Source of the DNA: Williamsia muralis NBRC 105860
GTDB taxonomy: Bacteria; Actinomycetota; Actinomycetes; Mycobacteriales; Mycobacteriaceae
Direction of reading: 5' to 3'
Assembly: GCF_001598915.1 (NCBI RefSeq)
Contig: NZ_BDAP01000002.1
Span: forward strand, 1,084,745 to 1,148,744
DNA: 64,000 nucleotides
Positions 46,943 to 55,856 of this stretch are shown here, piece by piece. The notes under the pieces were generated by a model. It saw nothing but the letters and a program-made list of their open reading frames with translations. It made no database searches and was not told the DNA's origin. The first letter of the stretch is position 1, and every line of letters starts with the position of its first letter. Made by a program: the position numbers and the translations under genes.

Positions 46943-46997
46943 GTGGTGGGAAATGGCGATGACGACCTGGGCTTTCTCTCACCCAAACCCACCAAAA
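46943..46997. repeat. Dispersed intergenic palindrome, copy C
   Basis: GTGGTGGGAAATGGCGATGA begins at 46943 and the opposite arm CTCACCCAAACCCACCAAAA (46978-46997) ends the element, 6 bp after the AbiEi-like stop. Its right end and the following ACCGGGGACC are shared with copy D; the left arm has diverged. Confidence 0.65.
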
Positions 46998-47018
46998 CCG
47001 GGGACCTGGGGCGATTTG

Positions 47019-47065
47019 TTGTCAAGAAATGTTGACAACCGCGTGATGTCAGGATAACTTGACAA
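47019..47065 (+). promoter_or_regulatory. Promoter and operator of the HTH-Clp_N operon
   Basis: TTGTCAA-N6-TTGACAA (47019-47038) is a 7-bp inverted repeat; its right arm is also a perfect -35 box TTGACA (47032-47037). Seventeen bases on is TAACTT (47055-47060), a plausible -10. A third half-site TTGACAA (47059-47065) covers the -10 edge. Transcription would begin at about 47067, so the GTG at 47068 would be leaderless. The layout fits autorepression by the HTH protein. Confidence 0.6.
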
Positions 47066-47067
47066 TC

Positions 47068-47283
47068 GTGCAGGAGAACCAAGACGACATCACCACAGCA
47101 GTTGCAGATCGCGATCCGGCCAAAGGGCTGGCGGCGGTGCGAGCGCTGCGCACGTTGGCGGACCGGCTCGAAGACGTCCAGGTCGCCAACGCCCGACAAC
47201 AAGGGTGGAGCTGGCAAGCGATTGCCGACGTACTCCAGGTGAGCCGCCAGGCTGTACACCAAAAACACTTTCGCGGCGAGTAA
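47068..47283 (+). CDS. Small HTH protein paired with a Clp_N protein
   Basis: 71 residues. A short acidic N-terminus precedes a helical region (GLAAVRALRTLADRLEDVQVANAR) and a C-terminal HTH, WSWQAIADVLQVSRQAVHQKH. This small regulator type is commonly found directly upstream of genes for Clp N-terminal-domain proteins in actinobacteria. GTG at 47068 is chosen because the promoter predicts transcription starting there; TTG at 47059 would lie inside the -10 box. Confidence 0.82.
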   Translation: MQENQDDITTAVADRDPAKGLAAVRALRTLADRLEDVQVANARQQGWSWQAIADVLQVSRQAVHQKHFRGE

Positions 47284-47315
47284 GAGTCAGCCGCTGCATC
47301 AGAGAGCGAGACAAC

Positions 47316-48173
47316 ATGCTTCACCAATTCACACGTGACAACAGGACAACCCTGGCTTTTGCGTATCAGGAGGCCGCCGACCTCGGGCACACCACACTCG
47401 GCAACGACCACCTCATCCTCGGAATGCTGTGCAATGCAAGGCTTTCCGCCTTTAGTATCCTTGGTGAGCAGGGCTTGACCCTGCCGCAGGCACGCGAGGT
47501 GGTCCGGGCCCATCACGAGGTCAACGCCGCCGATTCCGATCCCGACAAGGACCGGATCGACGAAGATCGCGATGCCCTTGCTGCCATCGGCATCGACCTC
47601 GACAAGGTTCGCGAGGCGGTCAAAGGGGCCTTCGGAGACGACATCACCGACAACTGGGGCAAACGCCGCGGAGGCCGGGGACGACCGGGTGGACCCGAAC
47701 GTGCCGAGCGCTCAGAGCGCGGCCCGCACGGTCGTCGACACGGTGGACCCCGTGGCCGACGCGGTGAGGGCGGTCCGTGGGTGCGCCCCGACGTCGACGG
47801 CCCGTGGGTGCGACCGGACGGGGAAGGCCCCTTCATCGGGGAGCGCGGACCGTGGCGGGGCGGACCCGGGCACGGCGGCCCGGGTCATGACGGACCGGGT
47901 CATGACGGACCGGGTCATGAAGGACCAGGAGAGGCCGGCCGCGGTCGGCGCGGACCGCGTGGCCGCGCTCGCCGACCACAGTTCTCGAAAGACGCCAAGT
48001 CGGCGATCACCCATGCTGGCGTCATCGCCCGAGAGGCGAACCGCGACATCACGGCCGAGGATGTCCTGCTGGGCATCCTCGCGACCGGCGACGCCGCATC
48101 CACCGCGTTGATCGAGTCGACAACCACGGTCGAGTCCTTGCGGTCCGCACTGCAGCCGGCCGACGCCAAATAG
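47316..48173 (+). CDS. Protein with two Clp N-terminal repeats and a Gly/Arg-rich linker, no ATPase
   Basis: 285 residues. A first Clp_N repeat (about 2-70; NRTTLAFAYQEAADLGHTTLGNDHLILGML) and a second (about 225-280; DAKSAITHAGVIAREANRDITAEDVLLGIL) flank a ~130-residue linker rich in G, R, P and H with repeats such as GPWVRPD and GPGHD. No AAA+ module is present, so it cannot unfold substrates by itself. The design recalls mycobacterial ClpC2, a stand-alone Clp_N protein thought to bind degrons or antibiotics that target ClpC1. Part of a two-gene unit with the HTH gene. Confidence 0.83.
   Translation: MLHQFTRDNRTTLAFAYQEAADLGHTTLGNDHLILGMLCNARLSAFSILGEQGLTLPQAREVVRAHHEVNAADSDPDKDRIDEDRDALAAIGIDLDKVREAVKGAFGDDITDNWGKRRGGRGRPGGPERAERSERGPHGRRHGGPRGRRGEGGPWVRPDVDGPWVRPDGEGPFIGERGPWRGGPGHGGPGHDGPGHDGPGHEGPGEAGRGRRGPRGRARRPQFSKDAKSAITHAGVIAREANRDITAEDVLLGILATGDAASTALIESTTTVESLRSALQPADAK
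47862..47921. repeat. Four 15-bp in-frame repeats in the Clp_N linker
   Basis: Copies at 47862, 47877, 47892 and 47907 follow the pattern GG(A/C)CC(C/G)GGTCATGAC, the first with changes; they encode GPGHG/GPGHD/GPGHD/GPGHE. A 27-bp repeat encoding the GPWVRPD units lies just upstream. Length should vary between strains. Confidence 0.75.
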
Positions 48174-48178
48174 CCGAT

Positions 48179-48234
48179 CTTGGTGGGTTCGGGTGAGGCT
48201 GACCTGCGGGTTTGCTCGCCCGAACCCACCAAAA
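48179..48234. repeat. Dispersed intergenic palindrome, copy D
   Basis: CTTGGTGGGTTCGGGTGAG (48179-48197) pairs with GCTCGCCCGAACCCACCAAAA (48214-48234), nearly perfect. It sits between the convergent Clp_N and menA genes and could terminate both. Confidence 0.75.
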
Positions 48235-48247
48235 CCGGGGACCGGGG

Positions 48248-49117
48248 TCAGCCGATCAGCAGGCCGGCCGCGGTGCCGATGGACCACAGGAGCATCGCCA
48301 ACCCGGTCAGTGCGAGTGCAGGAATGAGTGCCGGACCTCCGGCGCCGGCCCGGACGGGTGCGTTGGCCTTGACGGCCAGCGGCGCGGCGACCAGCCCGAG
48401 CAACGCCCACGGGGTCGCGGCGATGAGCACCAGCGAGATCACCGACGGAATGACAACGAGGACGGTATGGAACACCCGCGTGCGTTTGTCGCCGAGACGA
48501 ACCGCGAGGGTGTTCTTGCCCGACACCGTGTCGGTGGGGATGTCGCGGAGATTGTTGGCGACGAGAACGCCGCTCGAGTAACACCCGACCGCAATCGCGC
48601 AGAGAAGACCCACCCAGTCGACCGACTCGGCCTGCACGAACTGCGTGCCGAGCACTGCGACCAGACCGAAGAACACGAACACCGCGACCTCGCCGAAGCC
48701 GCTGTAGCCGTACGGGTTACGGCCGCCGGTGTAGTACCAGGCCGCTGCGATGCAGGCGAGTCCGATCAGGACGAGCCACCACGCACTGGCGAGGGCCAGT
48801 GCCAGGCCGGCGACGCCCGCGAGCGCAAACGCCGCGATCGCCGCGGTCTTCACCGACTTCGGGCTCGCCGCTTTCGACCCCACGAGCCGCATCGGGCCCA
48901 CGCGGTCGTCGTCGGTGCCGCGGATGCCGTCGGAATAGTCGTTGGCGAAGTTCACGCCGATGATCAACGCCACCGACACCACGAGCGCGAGCGCGGCCTT
49001 CCACCAGATGATCTGGTCGAGCCAGCCGGCGGCTCCGGTGCCGGCGATCACCGGTGCGATCGCGTTCGGGAAGGTGCGGGGTCTGGCTCCTTCGAACCAT
49101 TGCGCTGCGGTAGCCAT
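48248..49117 (-). CDS. menA: 1,4-dihydroxy-2-naphthoate polyprenyltransferase
   Basis: 289 residues, UbiA-type prenyltransferase with eight to nine helices. The first Asp motif is [16 protein letters not shown]; the second region is [22 protein letters not shown]. It attaches the isoprenoid side chain to 1,4-dihydroxy-2-naphthoate in menaquinone synthesis. menE, earlier in the pathway, lies 10 kb downstream on the same strand. AAGGAT precedes the ATG; a GTG six codons upstream is possible. Confidence 0.93.
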   Translation of the reverse strand: MATAAQWFEGARPRTFPNAIAPVIAGTGAAGWLDQIIWWKAALALVVSVALIIGVNFANDYSDGIRGTDDDRVGPMRLVGSKAASPKSVKTAAIAAFALAGVAGLALALASAWWLVLIGLACIAAAWYYTGGRNPYGYSGFGEVAVFVFFGLVAVLGTQFVQAESVDWVGLLCAIAVGCYSSGVLVANNLRDIPTDTVSGKNTLAVRLGDKRTRVFHTVLVVIPSVISLVLIAATPWALLGLVAAPLAVKANAPVRAGAGGPALIPALALTGLAMLLWSIGTAAGLLIG

Positions 49118-49231
49118 GAGAGCATCCTTGCGCACGGGCTCGACCCCGGTGTCCGCCGGACCCACTAGTGTGTAAGAAGCGACCCCGACCTGCAGGTTTG
49201 CCGTCGATCTGTTCATCATCAGCGAGGAAAT

Positions 49232-52200
49232 GTGCCGTCTGTGACAGTAGCGCCGATCATCGGACTGCTGGGACCGGTGGCTGTTGTGGACGAAAACGGA
49301 CAAATGCGACCGGTGCAGGGCATTCGCGCCCGGCGGTTGCTGGCGGTGCTCGCGCTGATGCCCGGAACCCACCGATCGCAGTCAGCACTGATCGACGGGG
49401 TGTGGGGCGACGACCTGCCTCGGTCGCCGCAGTCGGCACTCCACACACAGATCTCCAGGCTTCGACCGCAACTTCCCGACGGCGCCATCGAGGTCGGGCC
49501 GAGAGGTTACCGACTCACGCTCTCCGCCGATGCAATCGATGTGTTCGTCGCCAGATCACTCGTCGCCGAGGGGTCTACCCAGGCGCTCGACACGGCGGCG
49601 GCGCTGTGGCGCGGGGATCCGGGCGAAGACCTCGGTGACGATGACCTGGCCCGTACCCTCCGCCAGACCGCTGACCGCGTCCACGACGACATCGTTGCCC
49701 ATCGATCACGTAAAGCTCTGGAAGACGACGACTTCGAGTTGGCGCGCTCGCTCGCCCAGCAACGATGCGACGCCGATCCACTCGATGAGTCCGCGCACAC
49801 CACCGTGATCCGGGCGCTGGCGGCACTGGGTCGCGATGCGGAGGCTCTCGCCGTGTTCGCCCGCATCCGGCGCTCGCTGTCCGCCGAATTGGGCGCCGAC
49901 CCCGGGCCGGAACTCGCTGCGTTGCATCAGCAACTGGTGAGCCGACAGGGAACCACCCCGTCGCCCGCACGTCGCGCGGCCCCCGTCAGAGCGGTGGGCT
50001 TGTCGGCCGAACCGAACGAGTTGTTCGGCCGCGCTGCCGATGTCGCAAGAATCTGCCGACTGTTCGAGACCTCGCGCATGGTCACCGTGCAGGGACCAGG
50101 AGGCGCGGGAAAGACGCGTATTGCCAACAAGATCGGGCACATCGTCGCCGGCGACGGCGCTCGTGTCTTCTTCGTCGAATTGGCGTCTGTCCGTGGCGAC
50201 GACGACGTGCTGGCCGCGGTCGCGGGCACTCTCGGCGTCGGCGAATCCGACGTTGGTCCGGGCGGTCGGCCGAGGTTGGCGTACTCGGACCTGCGTGCGC
50301 GGCTCGCCGACGCCCTGACCGCAGACACCCTGGTCATCCTCGACAACTGTGAGCACGTCGTCGACGCCGCGGCGCGCATCGCGAGTGAGTTGATCGCAGC
50401 GGCAGACGGGGTGCGGATCCTGGCGACCAGCAGATCGCCGTTGCGGGTCAGCAGTGAGGTCGTCCATCAGCTCCCAACCCTGGATGTCGGCGAGAAGGGC
50501 TCGGCCGCAACGGATCTGTTTGTCGCCCGCGCTCATGCGATCCGCCCCGATGTGGCGATCGACCTCGGTGAGGTCGCGGCGCTCTGCCGGGCACTGGACG
50601 GTCTGCCGCTCGCGATCGAACTGGCCGCCGCCAGGGTCAGGACGATGACCGTCGGCGAGATCTCCCAGAGATTGACCGACCGCTTTGCGCTGCTGAGTGC
50701 GGGCAGCCGCTCGTCGCCACTGCGACATCGCACCTTGCATGCGGTGATCGAGTGGAGCTGGGAACTGCTCGACCACGCGGCGCAGGTCGCTCTGCGTCGG
50801 CTGTGCCGGTTCCCCGGTGGTTTCTCGAGGGAAGCGGCAGCGGAACTGGTGGGAGCAGGCGGATTCGAGCTCGACGATGTTCTCGATGCGCTTGTCGACC
50901 AGTCCCTGCTGCACGTGGTGGAGAACGGTGGCGTTCGCTATCGCATGCTCGAGACCGTCCGGGAGTTCGGCGAAGAACAGATCATCGCGGCCGGCGAAGA
51001 GGCGCAAGTCAATTCGGCGATCGCTCGGTGGGCCCGAAAGTTTTCCGAAGACGTCCGGGAGCCGTTCGAGAACGGGCGGCAAGCGGTGGCGTTGAAGGCG
51101 ATCGCTACTGAGGCCGACAATCTGGTGTGGGTGCTGCGTCGCTGCATGGAGCCGGACCCGGTTCACCGCCCCGATGCCGCGGAATTGACTGTCGTGACCT
51201 GCTTTCCCGTGCTCGCCGGCTATTGGGCCATCCGTGGCCTGCACGCTGAGGTGATGATGTGGGGTCCGCGCGTGGTCGCGGCGCTGCCCGCAGAGACGCC
51301 CGCGGCGATCGCCGTGATGTCCGACTTCGAGCGCGAGAACCGCCAGGCCACCTACATTCTCGCGGCAGCGCATCTGCTGATGTCCCGACATCTGCGGTCG
51401 CTTGCTGTCGCACGGACTCGGGTTCGACGACTTCTCCGACCACAGTTGGCCATTCTGCGTCCGATGGACTTCGCGTCGGCGATCGCAACCTCGTACCACC
51501 CGTTGTCCGCGTTGCGGCTGTTGGTCATCGCGCGGGACAGTCCCAACCCGCGTGTGCAGATGCTGGCGGCGGTGTTGCGGGTGAACGTCCGGGAGAACGT
51601 GGGCGACCGCGCGGGCGCCATGCGCGACGCCGTCGAGAACCTGGCCCTCACCGAGGAGCGGAACGACCTGTGGATGGCCGCGGCGTCCAGGATGGAGATC
51701 GGAAGTCTCCACGGTCAGGTCGGTGACTTCGACGCCGCGCTCGAAAGTTATTTCAAGGCAATTCATCTGCTGAACGAGATCGGGTCCGAACAGGACAGCA
51801 TGCAGGCGCGAGGGTATGTGGTGGCCGCCCTGATCGGATCTGGCCGGATCGACGACGCCCGGGCGGAGTTCGCCGACCTCTCCGACGGTTGGCAACCCAG
51901 TGACCCCGACCCGCAACTGCATCCGGAGGTCTCTGCCGGCATCCTCATCGCCGCGGCCGAACTCGAGGTCTACGACCACAGAACCACCTCGGCAGCGAAC
52001 CTGTACGAGCGCGCGGTTCGGCTGTTGCTGAGAGAACACCCCATGCCGGCGCAGGACCCGTTTGTTGCCATGATCATCAGTACCGCCGTGTGTGGCATGG
52101 CGGTCAACGGCGCCGTCGACCGCGCCACGCCGTACCTTGCCGATCTCGCGAAGATCATCGACCACATGGTGGGACCCAGTGGAATGGGTGACCTACCGCA

Positions 52201-52465
52201 AATGGGTTCGGTCGCACTGGGATACGGGGTGTTGACGTGTCTGCGTCGGCCTGGTTCGCCGGACGGGGTGAGGCTGTTGCACCTGGCCGTACGGCTGGGT
52301 GGACGCCGCGATTTCCCCACACTCGCCTCAGCGATGGACCGTCGATTCGAGATGTCCGGTGTCTGCGACGACGAGTGGCGATCGGGTGAGGCGGCGGTGT
52401 CCACGATGTCCCGCAGGCAAGCCGTGCGGGACATCGTGGACATCATCAAGAGGCTCAACGTCTAG
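49232..52465 (+). CDS. SARP/BTAD-type transcriptional regulator with NB-ARC ATPase and helical repeats
   Basis: 1077 residues. An N-terminal OmpR-like winged helix (about 8-90; [29 protein letters not shown]) and a BTAD helical domain (about 95-240) form the SARP DNA-binding unit. An STAND-type ATPase follows with Walker A GPGGAGKT (about 287-294) and Walker [13 protein letters not shown] (about 366-377). The rest is helical, TPR-like. Relatives such as AfsR control secondary metabolism. It faces menA divergently and converges (4-nt overlap) with a DrrAB-type exporter. GTG at 49232 or GTG at 49241 may be the start. Confidence 0.87.
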   Translation: MPSVTVAPIIGLLGPVAVVDENGQMRPVQGIRARRLLAVLALMPGTHRSQSALIDGVWGDDLPRSPQSALHTQISRLRPQLPDGAIEVGPRGYRLTLSADAIDVFVARSLVAEGSTQALDTAAALWRGDPGEDLGDDDLARTLRQTADRVHDDIVAHRSRKALEDDDFELARSLAQQRCDADPLDESAHTTVIRALAALGRDAEALAVFARIRRSLSAELGADPGPELAALHQQLVSRQGTTPSPARRAAPVRAVGLSAEPNELFGRAADVARICRLFETSRMVTVQGPGGAGKTRIANKIGHIVAGDGARVFFVELASVRGDDDVLAAVAGTLGVGESDVGPGGRPRLAYSDLRARLADALTADTLVILDNCEHVVDAAARIASELIAAADGVRILATSRSPLRVSSEVVHQLPTLDVGEKGSAATDLFVARAHAIRPDVAIDLGEVAALCRALDGLPLAIELAAARVRTMTVGEISQRLTDRFALLSAGSRSSPLRHRTLHAVIEWSWELLDHAAQVALRRLCRFPGGFSREAAAELVGAGGFELDDVLDALVDQSLLHVVENGGVRYRMLETVREFGEEQIIAAGEEAQVNSAIARWARKFSEDVREPFENGRQAVALKAIATEADNLVWVLRRCMEPDPVHRPDAAELTVVTCFPVLAGYWAIRGLHAEVMMWGPRVVAALPAETPAAIAVMSDFERENRQATYILAAAHLLMSRHLRSLAVARTRVRRLLRPQLAILRPMDFASAIATSYHPLSALRLLVIARDSPNPRVQMLAAVLRVNVRENVGDRAGAMRDAVENLALTEERNDLWMAAASRMEIGSLHGQVGDFDAALESYFKAIHLLNEIGSEQDSMQARGYVVAALIGSGRIDDARAEFADLSDGWQPSDPDPQLHPEVSAGILIAAAELEVYDHRTTSAANLYERAVRLLLREHPMPAQDPFVAMIISTAVCGMAVNGAVDRATPYLADLAKIIDHMVGPSGMGDLPQMGSVALGYGVLTCLRRPGSPDGVRLLHLAVRLGGRRDFPTLASAMDRRFEMSGVCDDEWRSGEAAVSTMSRRQAVRDIVDIIKRLNV

Positions 52466-53286
52466 GCGTTGCGCATGTACGACTTCACCGTGAGTGGAGC
52501 CATGATCACGATGATGATGGCGGCACCCACGAGCGACCAGACGACGTGCATACCGATATGACCGTTGTTGGTCAGTTCGCGAACCGCGCTGACCAGGTGC
52601 GAGATGGGGTTGACCTGGACGAAGGACTGCATCCAGCCAGGCATGGTCTCCGGCTGCACGAATGCGTTGGACATGAAGGTCAGCGGGAACAGGATGAGCA
52701 TCGAGATGCCCTGCACTGCTGAGGCTTTCTTCATGATGGTGCCCATGAAGGCGAAGATCCACGACACCGCGAAGCTGCAGGTGATGACCAGCAGGGTCGC
52801 GCCGAGGACGCCCAGGGCGTCTGGTCGCCAACCCATCGCGATGCCCACCACAAACGTGATCACGGTGGCGATCAGGTAACGGACGACGTCGGCGAGAAGT
52901 GCACCCGCCAAAGGGCTTATCCGAGCGATCGGGAGCGACCTGAATCGGTCGAACACACCCTTGTCCATGTCTTCACGCAACTGGGTGCCGGTCACGATGC
53001 TGGTGACGATCACCGTCTGCACCAGGATGCCGGGAATGATGATCGGCAGGTAGTCGTGCACGCTGCCGGCGAGTGCGCCGCCGAAGATGTAGGTGAACAT
53101 CAGGGTGAAGATGATCGGTTGCAGCACAACGTCGAACAGCTGCTCCGGGTTGTGGCGGATCTTGAGCAGACCGCGGTAGCCCATCGTGAACGACTGTCGG
53201 ACAGCGTCGGCGATGCTCACCGATCTGACAGGGACGGTGGTGTTGGTTGGTGCGGTGGTGATGGGTTTGTCGATGAGTGTGGTCAT
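52462..53286 (-). CDS. ABC-2 type exporter permease (DrrB-like)
   Basis: 274 residues with six helices and the family signature segments LFDVVLQPIIFTLMFTYIFGG, DMDKGVFDRFRSLPIAR and NPISHLVSAVREL. DrrB-type proteins partner a DrrA ATPase to export antibiotics or lipids. The ATG overlaps the ATPase stop (ATGA). Its end overlaps the end of the SARP gene. Confidence 0.9.
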   Translation of the reverse strand: MTTLIDKPITTAPTNTTVPVRSVSIADAVRQSFTMGYRGLLKIRHNPEQLFDVVLQPIIFTLMFTYIFGGALAGSVHDYLPIIIPGILVQTVIVTSIVTGTQLREDMDKGVFDRFRSLPIARISPLAGALLADVVRYLIATVITFVVGIAMGWRPDALGVLGATLLVITCSFAVSWIFAFMGTIMKKASAVQGISMLILFPLTFMSNAFVQPETMPGWMQSFVQVNPISHLVSAVRELTNNGHIGMHVVWSLVGAAIIIVIMAPLTVKSYMRNA

Positions 53287-54266
53287 GCGGCTTGCTCCTC
53301 GGAAGTGGGGTCGGCGGGTTTGCCGGTGATGGTGAGGAAGACCTCGTCGAGACTCGGCTTCTGGACGTTCAGCCCTTCGATCGCGATGCCCTCCTCGCGC
53401 AACGCGATGAGGACGTCGGGCAGTAGATCCGGGCGGTCCATGGGGGCGGTGATGCGTCCGGCTTCGGCGCTGAGCGTGGCCGGTTCGGACAGGATTCGTT
53501 CGATGAGTGCGGCTGCGGCCGGCGCCATCGCCTTGTCGGCGGGGGTCAGTTGCAGGGTGGACGACCCGACCGAGCTCTTCAGCTCGTCCGCTGTGCCGTC
53601 GGCGATCACCCGTCCGTGGTCGATCACTGCGATGCGGTCGGCGAGTTGGTCGGCCTCGTCGAGGTATTGGGTGGTGAGCAGCACTGTGCTGCCACCGGCG
53701 ACGAGACGCCGGATGGTGTCCCACATCTGCGCTCGGGTCCGCGGGTCGAGACCGGTGGTGGGTTCATCGAGGAAGAGCAGTGGGGGAGTGGCTATCAGGC
53801 TTGCGGCGAGGTCCAGTCGCCGACGCATCCCGCCCGAGAACTGTTTGAGTGGTCGTTTGGCGGCGTCGGTGAGTCCGAACTCCTCGAGGAGATCGTGGGC
53901 CCGTTGCCGCGATGCCTGGCGACTGTTGCCGAGCAGGCGACCGAAGACGATGAGGTTCTCGGTGGCGGAAAGGTCTTCGTCGACCGACGCGTACTGGCCG
54001 GTGACACCGACCAGTGAGCGCACGGCGACCGAGTCGGTGGTCACGTCGTACCCGAAAATCTTCGCCTGGCCCTCGTCAGGCTTGAGGAGGGTGGCGAGCA
54101 TGCGCACGGTGGTGGTCTTGCCCGCGCCGTTGGGACCGAGGACTCCGTAGACCGATCCGGTGGGAACCACCAGGTCGACGCCATCGACGGCCTTGGTGGA
54201 ACCGAAGTGTTTGACCAATCCGCGGGCCTCGATGGCCGGCGCATCGGTGTGCAGTGGTGTGTTCAT
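53283..54266 (-). CDS. ABC exporter ATPase (DrrA-like)
   Basis: 327 residues. Walker A GPNGAGKTT (about 44-52), signature FSGGMRRR, Walker B LLFLDEPTTGLDP and a TTQYLDEADQLADRI switch region (Gln in place of the usual His) are typical of the DrrA/daunorubicin-resistance group. A C-terminal domain (about 235-327) carries a LNVQKPSLDEVFLTITG motif seen in that group. Encoded before and overlapping the permease. Confidence 0.92.
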   Translation of the reverse strand: MNTPLHTDAPAIEARGLVKHFGSTKAVDGVDLVVPTGSVYGVLGPNGAGKTTTVRMLATLLKPDEGQAKIFGYDVTTDSVAVRSLVGVTGQYASVDEDLSATENLIVFGRLLGNSRQASRQRAHDLLEEFGLTDAAKRPLKQFSGGMRRRLDLAASLIATPPLLFLDEPTTGLDPRTRAQMWDTIRRLVAGGSTVLLTTQYLDEADQLADRIAVIDHGRVIADGTADELKSSVGSSTLQLTPADKAMAPAAAALIERILSEPATLSAEAGRITAPMDRPDLLPDVLIALREEGIAIEGLNVQKPSLDEVFLTITGKPADPTSEEQAA

Positions 54267-54389
54267 GGAACAGACTCTGCGCCGACGCGCTGTCGTGGCG
54301 CTTACACCGGCTGTCGCGGGCTGCCAGGTGCTGTCGTGGGTTCACCAGGGCGGCAGGACCGTCAGGTCGCCGCGTGCAACCGAGACCGT

Positions 54390-54764
54390 TTACAACTCAT
54401 CGAGTTCGATATGACCGTCTTGCAGAGCGCGGGCGAGCAATGCCGCTTTTGTGTTCGCCGGACGACCCACCGACGCGTATTTCAGTCTGATCCGATTCAC
54501 GTGCGTGCTCACCGTGGCTGGGGTGATGAACAGCGCTTTAGCCACTTCTGCTTTTGAATCGCGCATGACCCATTCGCGCAGAATCTCTATTTCACGAGCG
54601 GTCAGTGGTGGGGCTGGCAGGGATTTTGAACCGGTCGACGGCAACACTTCTCCTCGGGCAGGCCACAGGCCGGAACTTGGGTCCCCCGACCCATCAGGAG
54701 AACTTATCGCGGGTGGCGACAACTCGACAGATGTATCTTTTGGTGTCACCCGAATAGGGGTCAT
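54390..54764 (-). CDS. Stand-alone LuxR-type HTH protein without receiver domain
   Basis: 124 residues. A disordered Ser/Pro N-terminus (about 1-50) leads into a LuxR/NarL-type HTH (about 53-112; LTAREIEILREWVM, ATVSTHVNRIRLKYA). Its end, GRPANTKAALLARALQDG, parallels GRPAPTKTDLYKRALEDG in the response regulator at 57055. It therefore looks like a copy of that protein's DNA-binding half that has lost the receiver. It follows a degenerate sensor kinase gene by 15 bp. Confidence 0.78.
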   Translation of the reverse strand: MTPIRVTPKDTSVELSPPAISSPDGSGDPSSGLWPARGEVLPSTGSKSLPAPPLTAREIEILREWVMRDSKAEVAKALFITPATVSTHVNRIRLKYASVGRPANTKAALLARALQDGHIELDEL

Positions 54765-54779
54765 CGTGAGCCATGCAAA

Positions 54780-55856
54780 CTACTCGTCTTCGATATCGGC
54801 GTTCGAATACTTCACGACGTGATTGCCTTTTGACATCCTGCCTGATCTGTCAAGGTCTATGCGGCGAGTTCCGGAAACTCCGCTGCGATAAATGGACAGC
54901 ACGGTCGACCGGCCGGGTGGCAGCACGCGAATACGTACGTCGCCGTCGCCCGCCGCGGACAGGGCATCGGTGACCACGGTGCTGGCACGGTCGCGGACCG
55001 TTGCGTCCGCGTCGTCGAGACCTCCGTCGTCGATCATCAACACCTCGACGCCCCGGCCGCGAGCCGCGCGTGCGGCAGCAGCCGTGGACGGGTTCACCAG
55101 TGCTTGCGCGCGAAGTTGATCGCGCAGATGGGCTTCGAGCAGTTCGCACGATTGCCGCTCCTGATCCGACAGGGGCGTGCCCGTGGCGATTCGTTCGAGC
55201 AGTGGGCGAGCGAGTTCGTCGAGTTCGCGTAGCCGGAGGTTGCGCTCGAACTGGGCCGCCGCAACGGCAGATGCCTCCGCCGCACGCGTCATCGACTGCT
55301 GTCGCAGCGTGAAGATCGAACGGATCGTCGGGCGGACGGCCAATGCGAGTACGGTCGCGACCGCAACTGCGCCCGAGTTGTAGATCGGTGTGGTGGCTCC
55401 GGTCCACCAGCCCTGATCGGTGAGCACCGCCCAGGCGCCGTAGACCCCGACCGTCAGGGCGATACTCGACCACGCGTATCGGGCGCGCCCTCGCAGACAC
55501 ATGAACACATAGATGATCGACGAATAGCCGGACACCCAGATCTGATTCGATGTCTCCAAGGGCACCGGTACCGCCGACAGCAGAAACGCCGCTGCCACAG
55601 GCGGTGACAACGCCAAAGCGAGTGCCGCAGTACGGAGCAGAGGGTCATGCGGCAACATCACCACGGCGACGGTCGCGGCGGCCATGATGAGCACGGCGAC
55701 CACCTCGGGCCACATCGGTGACACGCCGGTGGTGTTCTGCAACGCACAGAAGGCCATCGCCAGCACCACCGCACCCGTCAGTCCCCGCGCAAGGCGGGTG
55801 TGCAGGCCCAGCACCTCGCGGATGTCGGTGGGTCCGGTCGGTGTCGCGAGTGTCAT
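54780..55856 (-). CDS. Degenerate sensor-kinase-like membrane protein
   Basis: 358 residues. Five to six helices occupy about residues 27-190, followed by a cytoplasmic helical segment (QFERNLRLRELDELARPLLERI). In the related kinase just upstream this segment holds the phosphorylatable His (THDGVMATLL); here no His is present. The ATPase-like C-terminus lacks a clear DNGVGFD motif. It is probably catalytically dead, perhaps a partner or decoy of the true kinase. ATG at 55856 overlaps the kinase stop (ATGA). Confidence 0.75.
   Translation of the reverse strand: MTLATPTGPTDIREVLGLHTRLARGLTGAVVLAMAFCALQNTTGVSPMWPEVVAVLIMAAATVAVVMLPHDPLLRTAALALALSPPVAAAFLLSAVPVPLETSNQIWVSGYSSIIYVFMCLRGRARYAWSSIALTVGVYGAWAVLTDQGWWTGATTPIYNSGAVAVATVLALAVRPTIRSIFTLRQQSMTRAAEASAVAAAQFERNLRLRELDELARPLLERIATGTPLSDQERQSCELLEAHLRDQLRAQALVNPSTAAAARAARGRGVEVLMIDDGGLDDADATVRDRASTVVTDALSAAGDGDVRIRVLPPGRSTVLSIYRSGVSGTRRIDLDRSGRMSKGNHVVKYSNADIEDE

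Noticed and set aside
48212..49168. Open plus-strand frame opposite menA
   Set aside because: Arg/Asp/His-rich composition with no recognisable domain; menA on the minus strand is complete with its Asp motifs.
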